Shown in pieces: positions 10,030 to 19,997 of a stretch of DNA of 64,000 bases. This DNA is from Adenophora triphylla var. japonica (lineage: Eukaryota > Streptophyta > Magnoliopsida > Asterales > Campanulaceae). The position numbers were made by a program, and so were the translations under genes. The stretch's first letter is position 1. Every line of letters begins with the position of its first letter. The DNA lies in NCBI GenBank assembly GCA_022495995.1, contig JAFEMH010000732.1, forward strand, positions 124,001 to 188,000. Direction: 5' to 3'. The notes under the pieces were generated by a model. It was not told the origin of the DNA, made no database searches, and saw only the letters and a list, made by a program, of their open reading frames with translations.

Positions 10030-11545
10030 TGCTTGACGAGGGACTGAACTTGCTTTCATATTAACCTTGTAGCACTCTTTAGAAGCCTGCTGATTTCCCT
10101 TCAACTTGGCCACACCCCAAGGTGTTGGAAATTTGACGCACTGGTGATAAGTTGACGACACGACCTTCATGTTGTGGATCCAAGGTCTCCCCAAAATGAC
10201 ATTGTATGAGGAAGAGCATTCAATCACACAGAACCTTTCCATAGAATTCATACCCTCCAAATAGATAGGAACCTTGATTTCTCCGACTGTTTGATTTACT
10301 TCACCACTGAACCCTACCAGTACGGATGAATTCTTCACAACTTCGGACAAAGGAATGCCCATATCTTCAAGAGCATGAGTGAAGATTATGTTGACTGAGC
10401 TGCCGCCATCAATCAGAATTCTCTTGACCATACAATTAGCAATCTGCACCTGGACAACTAGGCCATCACGATGGGGGTCCAACGTGTTATCCTTATCCTC
10501 ATCTTCAAAGGAGATAACTTGACCATCTGTGAAGTCGCGACACCTTGAGGGAAATTCTGACTGATCCTCCTTGGAACTCTTGGCATGACGCTTGGCTGCA
10601 GAGTAAGTTGTGCCACAAATATGAGATCCACCTGAAATAACATTTACTACCTTGGTGGCTAGAGGAGGTGCAACTTTTTCGGGTCTGGACTGCTCTCCAG
10701 AATCAGGCTCTTTGGACTCACTTCTGACCCTTTTCTTACCCAACAAATACTTAAGAAGACTCTTGGATAATAGATGAGCAATTTCCTTCCTCAAGGCAAA
10801 ACAATTCTCAGTGGTATGCCCAAAATCCTCATGAAACGCGCACCACTTGGACTTGTCCTTCCAAGTTGTGGGCTTGTCACTCCTCTTAGGCCATCTTGTT
10901 TTGTCTCCAAGATTTTCCATGGCGCAAAGGACTCCTGCGATGTCCACAGAAAAGCAGTAATCACAAATTTTAGGATATTCATTATCATCCTCATCTTGAT
11001 CATCATCTACAAAATGAACATTAGAAGATTCAGATTTAACAGAGGGTTTACCCCTGTTAGACTTATAATGATGGGAATCTGATTTTCTATCTGAGGGCTC
11101 AAATAGAGGAGTAGGGGTCCTCCCAGTTGACTTCCCCATTGCCAGGCTATCATCCTCCAATCTGATGAAACGCAAGGCTCTGGTTCTGATTTCTTCAAGT
11201 TGTTTCGCAGGAGTCATCACCAACTCATTATAAAATATAGAGCTCTTCTTCAAGCCTATACGGAATGCTTCCGTAGCTGTGGACATATCCAATTTGGGTA
11301 TAGTCACTGCCTCCTTGTTAAACCTGTGCAAATATTCTTTAAGACTTTCGTTAGGCTGTTGTACAATTCTATAAAGGTCACTAGTCAACTTGTCAAATGC
11401 CCTGTTGCACGAAAATTGATTAGTAAACATATTGACAAGTTGAGCATAAGAAGAAATAGAATTTAGAGGAAGTCCTGTTAGCCACTTTAAGGCTGGTCAT
11501 ACAAAGTTGAGCCAAAATCTCTGCAAAAACATGCTTCTTTAAATC
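10027..11545 (-). pseudogene. Gag and aspartic protease of element A (5' truncated)
   Basis: Reading from 11,545 downward, the frame starts inside gag (segment matching FGSTL in element C) with a frameshift near 11,495. It is then open from 11,430 to the UAG at 10,027. Gag motifs are FDKLTSDLYRIVQQ and a CCHC-like WCAFHEDFGHTTENC. Protease has ILIDGGSSVNIIF, followed by NVILGRPWIH. The 5' LTR, primer site and gag N-terminus are lost at about 11,545, where the next repeat block begins abruptly. Confidence 0.85.
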
Positions 11546-11850
11546 AGAGACGGAATCTGAATCCGTCTCTAATTTAGAGACGGATTCAGATTCCGTCTCT
11601 AAATTTTAGAGATGGGTTTTGTATCTGTCTCTAAAATAGAGACAGATTCAGAATTCGTCTCTAAATTAGGGATAGATTCAGAATCCGTTTTTAAATTAGA
11701 GACAGATTCAGAATCCGTCACTAAACTTTAGAGACAGATTTTAACCCGTCTCTAATTTAGAGACAGATTTTTGAATCCGTCTCTAATTTAGTGACAGATT
11801 CAACATCTGTCTCTAAAATTTAGAAACAGATTTAGTATCTGTCTCTAAAT
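11546..11850. repeat. Array of 'GAGACGGATT...AATCCGTCTC' palindromic units
   Basis: About eight to ten degenerate units of about 30-36 bp alternate TAGAGACAGATTC and GAATCCGTCTCTAA, so each unit is a near-palindrome. The pattern resembles subterminal repeats of plant CACTA-type elements. No CACTA terminus is seen beside it, so the class is an inference. It interrupts gag of element A. Confidence 0.6.
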
Positions 11851-12700
11851 TTGACTTTTCTTCTATATACTTTCATTTGTTTAGTTTTTTTCTATCTTTT
11901 TTTATATAACTTTTTCTAAAAAAAATCACTAATTAACAAAGGCTAAAATATTGTTTTCTAGTCAATAAAATTTCTTAAAAAAAATAAAAAATAAATATAG
12001 GGTAATTCGTCCCTCTTTTGACTTTTCTTCTATATACTTTCATTTGTTTAGTTTTTTTCTATCTTTTTTATGTAACTTTTTCTAAAAATAACCACTAATT
12101 AACAAAGGCTAAAATATTGTTTTCTAGTCAATAAATTTTTTTTAAAAAAATAAAAAAATAAATATAGGATAGTCCGTCCCTCTTTTGACTTTTCTTCTAT
12201 ATACTTTCATTTGTTTAGTTTTTTTCTATCTTTTTTTATATAACTTTTTCTAAAAAAAACCACTAATTAACAAAGGCTAAAATATTGTTTTCTAGTCAAT
12301 AAAAAAAATTTAAAAAAATAAAAATTAAATATAGGGTAGTCCGTCCCTTTTTTGACTTTTCTTCTATATACTTTCATTTGTTTAGTTTTTTTCTATATTT
12401 TTTTATATAACTTTTTCTAAAAAAAACCACTAATTAACAAAGGCTAAAATATTGTTTTCTAGTCAATAAAAAAATCTAAAAAAAATAAAAACTAAATATA
12501 GGGTTGTCCGTCCCTCTTTTGTCTTTTCTTCTATATACTTTCATTTGTTTAGTTTTTTCTATCTCTTTTTATATAACTTTTTCAAATAAAAACCACTAAT
12601 TAACAAAGGCTAAAATATTATTTTTTAGTCAATAAAAAATTCTAAAAAAAATAAAAAATAAATATAGGGTGGTCCGTCCCTCTTTTGACTTTTCTTCTAT
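11851..12700. repeat. 167-bp tandem repeat, five copies plus a partial
   Basis: Units start with TTGACTTTTCTTCTATATAC at 11,851, 12,018, 12,185, 12,352, 12,519 and 12,685, giving a period of 166-167 bp. The last unit breaks off into the telomere-like array at about 12,700. Units are AT-rich and noncoding, and differ mainly in A/T run lengths. The monomer length is within the common plant satellite range. Confidence 0.9.
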
Positions 12701-14235
12701 AAGGGATAAGGTATAGGTATACGACTTAGGGTATAGGGTATAAGATTTAGGGTATAGGGAATAGGATTTAGGATTTAGGGGTTAGGGTATAGGATTTAAG
12801 GTATAGGGTATAGGATTTAGGGTTTAGGGGTTAGGGTTTAGGGTTTAGGGTTTAGGATTTAGGGTATAGGGTATAGAATTTAGGGTATAGGGTTTAGGGT
12901 TTAGGGTTTATAGTTTAGGGTTTAGGGTTTAAGGTTTAGGGTTTAGGGTTTAGGGTTTAGGGTATAGGGTATAGGAATTAGGGTATTTTTTTTTATTTAA
13001 TTTTTTTTTTTTCACATTTTTAGAAGGGGATCAACACATTTCACCGCTCCCCCCTTGATGCACTTCACAGAGGCGCCTAGCTATGCTAGGGAGGGCAATG
13101 TCATTCCCTCTAACCACTGGTGGGGGAATCGAACCCATGACCTACAGGTTGGAAGCCATGAATCCTAACCATCAGGCTAAGACCCCACGTGCAGGAATTA
13201 GGGTATAGGGTATAGGATTTAGGGTATAGGGTATAGGATTTAGGGTTTAGGGTATAGGGTATAATGTATAAGGGTTAGGGTATAGGGTATAGGGTTTAGG
13301 GTTTAGGGCTTATAGTTTAGGGTTTAGGGTTTAAGGTTTAGGGTTTAGGGTTTAGGGTATAGGGTATAAGAATTAGGGTATAGGGTATATGATTTAGGTG
13401 TTAGGGTATAGGGTATAATATATAAGGGTTAGGGTATAGGGTTTAGGGTTTAGGGTATAGGGTATAGGATTTAGGGGTTAGGGTATATGGTATAATGTAT
13501 AAGGGTTAGGGTATAGGGTTTAGGGTATAGGGTATAGGGTATAGGGTTTAGGGTATAGGGTTTAGGGTATAGGGTATAGGATTTAGGGGTTAGGGTATAA
13601 TATATAAGGGTTAGGGTTTAGGGTATAGGGTATAGGATTTAGGGTATAGGGTATAGGATTTAGGGGTTAGGGTATAGGGTATAATGTATAAGGGTTAGGG
13701 TATAGGGTATAGGTTTTAGGGTTTAGGGTTTAGGGTATAGGGTATATGATTTAGGGTATAGGGTATAGGATTTAGAGTATATGATATAGGGTATAATATA
13801 TAAGGGTTAGGGTATAGGGTATAGGTTTTAGGGTTTAGGGTATAGGGTATAGGATTTAGGATATAGGGTATACCCTAAACCCTAAACCCTAAACTATAGC
13901 CTAAACCCTAAACCCTAAACCTTAAACCCTAAACTATAAGCCCTAAACCCTACACCCTAACCCCTAAACCCTAAACCTTATATCCTAAACCTTAAGCCCT
14001 AAACCCTAAACCTTATATCCTAAACCCTAAACCCCTAACTCTGAGCCCTAAACCCTAAATCTTAGGGTTTAGGGGTTAGGGGTTAAGGTTTAGGGTATAC
14101 GGTTTAGGGTTTAGGGTATAAGGTATATAATGTGTAGGTATACGAGTTAGGGTTTAGGGTATAGAGTTTAGGGTATAAGGAATAAGGTATAGGTACATGA
14201 CTTAGGGTTTAGGGTATAGGGTATAAGGTATAGGT
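12701..14235. repeat. Degenerate telomere-like array (TTTAGGG/TATAGGG), with an inverted segment
   Basis: About 1.3 kb of heptamers alternates TTTAGGG and TATAGGG with AGGATTTAGGG variants, interrupted by a SINE (12,987-13,192). Orientation flips to CCCTAAA at about 13,872 through a GGTATACC centre and flips back at about 14,062. TTTAGGG is the standard angiosperm telomere repeat. The degeneracy, the flips and the transposons on both sides show an interstitial array, not a chromosome end. Confidence 0.85.
12987..13192 (-). mobile_element. tRNA-derived SINE in telomere-like array
   Basis: On the minus strand it begins near the polymerase III A-box-like TTAGCCTGATGGTTAGGA and a B-box-like GGGTTCGATTCCCCC, and ends in an A-rich tail (the T-run at 12,987-13,012 on plus). 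It is flanked by a perfect 14-bp target duplication AGGAATTAGGGTAT at 12,973-12,986 and 13,193-13,206, which is itself telomere-like sequence. About 206 bp long. The family is not identified. Confidence 0.8.
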
Positions 14236-14419
14236 ATACGACTTAGGTATATTAATATTTCTTAGAAGTTTAAATTATTAAATTATTATTAATAAATTTA
14301 AATTAATTAAATTAATGAGTATTATTATTAATTAATAACATTATTATTTTTGATATTATATATTATTACTAGTTATTATTAATATTATTATTAATTATAT
14401 AATAATAATTACTAATATA
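14236..14419. repeat. AT-rich left flank of Helitron copy 2
   Basis: The start CTTAGGTATATTAATATTT matches the AT-rich block at about 1,712-1,888 and 22,508-22,690. It ends in ...AATATA immediately before the Helitron TC terminus. It has no coding capacity. Confidence 0.7.
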
Positions 14420-17370
14420 TCTATAGTATAAATAAGACCCCTCATTTGAACAGTAGAGTGAACAGTTGCATGGCCGGAAATTCACATTTTGCCCTCACTT
14501 TTTAGCCTCTTTCCCATTTTGCCCCCTTTTTTTTTCAAAATAATCTTTCCCTGTTTATTCTTTCCCTCCTAGAATTTAAATTTGCCAAAACAGATCCACA
14601 CCCCCTTCTCATTTATATACTCCACCACTGTTTAATGTCTCTGTTTAATTTGAAATTTAAGCTCCAAAAACTTTACAGATTACAAAAATCCAAATTTCAA
14701 ACTTCAAAAAGGTATTTACTTTCTCATTTACTCATTTGTTTAATTTCTTCCTCATTGTTTAATTGTTTAATTTCTCCACTTCCATCTGTTTAATTTCTCT
14801 GTTAAACCAAAACAACAACAACAACGGAAACAATGAAACAACCTTATACACAGTTAAAGAACCAACAATCCAACCTTCAATCCAAAATTACCTTCAAATG
14901 GAACAATGAACCAACAATCCAACCTTCAATCCAAACTAACAAATTTATGTCCTTTAATTAAAAAAAAAAAACCGTTGGAACAATGAACCATGAACCAAAA
15001 TTCAGATCAACCTTCAATCCAAAACAACAACAACGAACCAACAACGACAACTGGTTGCTCCGGAGGGAAATTACATTCAATCCAAAACAACAACAACAGC
15101 TGGAACAATGATAAAGATGAACAAACCTTGAATCCGGATTGAGGGCGAATTACGGCCGGATTTGAGGCGGATCCCAAACGAATTGCTGACGGTTTGCGTG
15201 ATTCAGGGCCTCGTCTCCAAAAATACCAAATTGATTGCTCCGGAGGGAATTTTTGGTGGGTAGTTGCCTTCCTCCATTGATTAGAGCCGATGATTATGGG
15301 AGGGGTGGGGTAGCCACGTTGTAACGCCGATCGATTGGACGGAATAGATGGTGGGAGAATTTAACGGGGAGGGAAGGGGAGGGGAGGAGGTCGCCTGATT
15401 GTGGGAGGGGTGGGGTACCCACGGTGGTGAGGCTGGACGGGATGAAGGGAAGGGGAGCCGGTGGCGGTGGTTTCTTTGATTATGGTTCCCTTCACGTGCC
15501 TGTGTGAGTGAGAGAGAGAGAGATAGAGATAGAGTCAGAGAGAGAGTGAGAGAGAGAGAGTTTTTTTTTTATTTCAAAGTAAATATTTTAAATTTAGATG
15601 AGATAGTTTTTTTATTTGAATGTAAAATTAGATAGATTTTTAATTATTATTATTTAAATATTGTGTTTAATTTTATGTTGTGTTTAATTTTATAGGTTTG
15701 AAAAAAATGAACGATCAAGGAACATTGAATATTTATGGATATGGTGATTCGGCTCTAAGTGAAACAGTAAGTTAATATTTTACTAATTACTATTTTATAT
15801 GTGATATGTGATATGTGATTGTGATAATAATGTGATTTTTAGATTGACATTTTGCGAAGAAACAATGTCTCGATTGTCATGCGAGAACCTTTTGAACACG
15901 ATGAAATGATAAGGGTAAACATTTGATGTTAAATTAAGTTTTTATTTCTTTTTTTTTGTATTTACATTAATTAACGAATATATATAGATTTTTTGACTAT
16001 TAGGACCAAAATCGACTAACCAATCTACCGACAGTTGCATTGCCCCCACTGGTATTTAATTCATTAGTTTGATCCCCCGATAGTTGGCACAATCTTGGAC
16101 ATCACCTTTATTCTTATACAAAGGCTGAGAAAAATTGTGGATATTTCGGATAACCAATTTGGGTTTATGCCAGGAAGATCGACTATGGAGGCAATATATC
16201 TTATGAGACAAACCATGGAGAAATATCGGGATCAAAAGAAAGATTTGCATATGGTTTTCATTAATTTGGAGAAGGCATATGATAAAGTGCCAAGAGAGGT
16301 ACTTTGGTGGGCATTAGCAAAGAAGGGTGTTTCAAAGAAATATATTGATATTATCAAGGACATGTATAATGGAGTTAGTACTTGTGTACAGACTAGTGTT
16401 GGAAAGACTGAAGAGTTCCCTATAAAGATTGGAGTGCATCAAGGTTCTGCACTTAGCCCCTTTCTTTTTGCTTTGATAATGGACGAATTGACGAGGTCAG
16501 TCCAAGATGATATATCAAAGTGTATGTTGTTCGCAGATCATATTGTGCTGATTGATGAGACAAGAGAGGGTGTTGAAAGTAAATTGGAGTTGTGGAGACA
16601 CACTTTGGAATCTCGAGGTTTTCGATTAAGCAGAAGCAAGACTGAATATTTGGAGTGTAAGTTTAGCAGAGTTGGAAGTAGGGAGGCAGGGGCGGTCACA
16701 TTTGATGGAAATATTATCCAAGCTTCTGAGTTTTTTCGCTATCTTGGATCCATTATCCAAAAGGATGGAGAATTAGATGGAGATGTGGCTCATAGGATTA
16801 AAGCAGGTTGGTTGAAGTGGAAGAGTGCTACAGGTTTTCTATGTGACACTACAAGAAAAATAGCTTTTTGCGATGGCCAGTATCCATCGCATAATCCTTA
16901 AAAACCATCGCATAAAAGCTTCTACGATGGAAGCAGCCATCGATAGGGCCTTCGCGTAATCCCTTATCGCCAAAGGTTTATGCGATCACTTTGGCAGTCG
17001 CTTAATGTTACCATTGTTATGCGATTGATTTATCAATCGTAGAAAGTAATTATTACCTTATTTATTTATTTAATTCTAAAATATTTTGCCATCGCATGAT
17101 GCCACAATAGGCGATGAGTTTTTTCATCGTATATCTAAAATATTATCTTTTTGATTTATTTAATTAAAAGACTATTTGACAGCTATATCAATCGCATAAA
17201 GTGATAATTATCTTTTTTTATTATTTAATTGAAAAATATTTAGGTATTTATTATGAGACTGAGGGAGTAGATATATTGAAATAAATAAAACTAGAGCAAC
17301 ATTAATAGTGATCCTCAGTTGTACACACTGCCACAAAATAAATTTAGAAATACTTAAATATACATAAATT

Positions 17371-18870
17371 TTACACCAAGAGTTGTACATGTCCAAAATA
17401 AAAAATCAAGCGCCTAATTGATATTGTGAATCTACAAGTCAACAGTATGCTCAAATATGTCCCAAAATCATCATCAACATAAGAAACGTTACTCGAATGC
17501 TTTGGCGGCTTCTCCCCTGGGCAACCAAACAACCTACCTTTTTTAACTCCACCAACTGTTTCTGCCCACGTCTTATAACTAGGATCTAAACATAACACCC
17601 GGGGTGAAGAATTCCATTGACAGGAGTTGCAGGATCTAAACCATTCACTATGTGTAATTTCTTTGCGTGGACCTCCTATGAATATTGACAAAGAAAGAAT
17701 AGTTACCATACTTGATACAAAGAAAATTTAAGATGGGGATTAAGATGAATAAGAGGACTTTAAATAGAGTAAATGAAGACTGTAATTGCTATTGAACATC
17801 TACAACACATGATACAAATACACATTATAATCAGCACTTAGAGACTTAGATTCACGCTGCCCAGTTAACTTGTTCATCCATTACAGTCCTACATTTTTAA
17901 TAAATACTCTCTCCGTCCCAAAATGAGATTAAATTCTTGTTCTTGATAAAGATTTTCTACCAAATTATCTACCAACTTTACTACTTTGTCAGGTCACAAA
18001 AAAAGGGCAAAACAAGGCCTCAATGTTTACTCAAAGTACCAAAAGCCAAAAATGTCAACATTAAACTGCTACACAAGATATATCAAAAATAACAATTACA
18101 CTACAAGATTGCATCAAATAAAGCTTAAAATCATCATCAGCTTAATGGTCAACAATTTTTCATGTATTCTTGAAACTAACATTAATGCACTTGCTATTCT
18201 ATTATCAAATGAGACATTTTGCAATTAACACACAGACGATGATTGTTATTGGAAACAATAAAAATATAATGTATGGCATGTACCTTAAGTTCTTCGGCAT
18301 CTTTAGTAACCCATATATTTTCAGTGTCTCCAATTTTGTTCTTTCTGATATGATACCTTTCAATTTGAGTAGGTTGGCGACCGAAGGTTTCAAACCTGAA
18401 CAATAATACACAATTTTTACCTTCTTTCTAAGTAAGAAAAATGAAAAAAATAATTATGAAATGATTAAACAAAAAATACAAGTACCAACACATTTATAAA
18501 CTTATTTTACTTTACGAGTTGCAAGTCTTTTACAACATATGGAATCCTGCCTGATGTGTGAGGAATATTTTTGATAGATGATCGGTTTTTCTTATGCTAG
18601 GTACGTGATCTCAAAAAGGCACGACACATCCAATGATCACATAACCCTTGCCAAACTTCATCTGTTGTCCATTCAGGCGTGTGTTTTCTTGCCTCAGGTA
18701 TTGATCAATAATCTTTAATTGCTTTTGTTTTCCATCCGTGGAGGTACTTTGGAAAGTTCTTTGCTGCTAGATGCTCCCCACTTTATCAAAGTGTCATCTA
18801 ATGATCGGGCCAATCTTTGACGTAAGGTAACAATATGAAAGAACAGAGTTTTATACACAATAAAAAGAAT
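17371..18870 (-). pseudogene. Degenerate CACTA-associated protein gene (TNP1/Transposase_24-like)
   Basis: Several short minus-strand open segments look like decayed exons. At 18,715-18,870 a frame includes LARSLDDTLIKWG. At 18,540-18,700 there are fragments such as WTTDEVWQGLCDHWMCRAF and NIPHTSGR. At 18,290-18,403 there is FETFGRQPTQIERYH. At 17,371-17,709 a frame contains YKTWAETVGGVKKGRLFG. The GGxKKGRxxG pattern and the 'conserved helix, then histidine-threonine' layout resemble the second protein of plant En/Spm-like elements. Assignment is by motif memory only. Frames are interrupted and exon limits uncertain. Confidence 0.4.
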
Positions 18871-18875
18871 ATATA

Positions 18876-19052
18876 CTCCCTCCGTCCCGCATACCATTTC
18901 TAAAAATTGTTATTGCATCACAAATAAGAATATTTTCAATTAAATTTTTTAGACTTTTATTAGGATAATTGTTTTTTATTTAAATTATTGGTCAAATTTT
19001 AGTCAAGTTGACTTTTTAAAACACATAGAAAAGGTATGCAGGACGAAGGGAG
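18876..19052. mobile_element. Stowaway-like MITE (177 bp)
   Basis: The terminal inverted repeats are CTCCCTCCGTCC... and ...GGACGAAGGGAG, flanked by TA on both sides (18,874-18,875 and 19,053-19,054). AT-rich and noncoding. It lies inside the CACTA element, so it is younger than that element or was carried with it. Confidence 0.85.
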
Positions 19053-19869
19053 TATGTATATAGATATATAAAAAAATGAACAGATTTGAAAGTGACTTAT
19101 GTGGATTTGAGGAAAGTAGCTAAAATCTTTGATTCACCAGCACCGGGTGCCTTTACACCCCAGGTTAGACCACAGATTTTCCTCTATTGATTGTTGATTA
19201 TTGGGAAGATTAACATCTTCATGGTCATTATGCAATGGAGGTACAAGTGAGTTTCAGGAGGAGCAGACACCAGGAGGAATAATAGGGGAAACGGGAACAT
19301 GAGGGGCTTCATGAGCTGCTAGAAAATGAGGAATAACGGCAAATAAATGTTCCAAACAGAAACAAACTGCAGTCGAATAGCATAACTAGTTATATCGACT
19401 CGAAACAGAAACAAACTATTGCATACATGATGACAATCTCCAAAGCTAATTTCAGATAAAAGCTGATAACTGCTAAACCAATAGTCATAAAACGGCAAAT
19501 AAATGTTCCAAAATGGGAATGTTGGGGAAAAAAATTCAAGAGATCAGAAAAATTGTTAAGGATTTTTCATACATTTGTCTAGTTATATCGACTTGAAACT
19601 ATTGTAAAAAATGATGGTCAAAAAGTATATTGAAACACAAACAAACTGCAGTCGAATAGCATAAAACCATCAAAATGTGTAGCTTTGATACACCGTTTGG
19701 TCAATAACAACTACATGAGGATATATGCACCAACCAATTGAATCATTTATGCATATATTAGGTCTATTCATGTTTCTCTATACAGTTAGACTGGGTAAGA
19801 AATGTGTGTGTGTCTACACATTTGTTCTTTAAAACTTGTCCACTTAGATAGTGAATGAAAGGAATAATA

Positions 19870-19997
19870 CTCCCTCCGTTTCAAAATGAATGTCCAAAAA
19901 ATTAAATTTGCTCTTTATCAAGAGTAAATTTAAATTTTCTCTTGATCTCAAGAGTAAATTTGAAAATTTTTGGACCTTCATTTTGGGATGGAGGAAG
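19870..19997. mobile_element. Stowaway-like MITE (128 bp)
   Basis: The termini are CTCCCTCCGTTTCAAAATG and ...CATTTTGGGATGGAGGAAG, with TA on both sides (19,868-19,869 and 19,998-19,999). The element is almost wholly a hairpin. It is a different family from the MITE at 18,876, judging from the interior sequence. Confidence 0.8.

Noticed and set aside
13040..13192. A functional tRNA gene
   Set aside because: Only A-box/B-box-like parts on the minus strand are present, with an A-rich tail and target duplication; it is a SINE.
12701..14235. A true chromosome end
   Set aside because: The heptamers are degenerate, change orientation twice and are followed by transposons on both sides.
17900..17960. 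Third and fourth MITE copies (near 17,905 and 17,250)
   Set aside because: Only one 'CTCTCTCCGTCCC'-like or 'GAGACTGAGGGAGTA' end is visible for each, without a matching partner; at most remnants.
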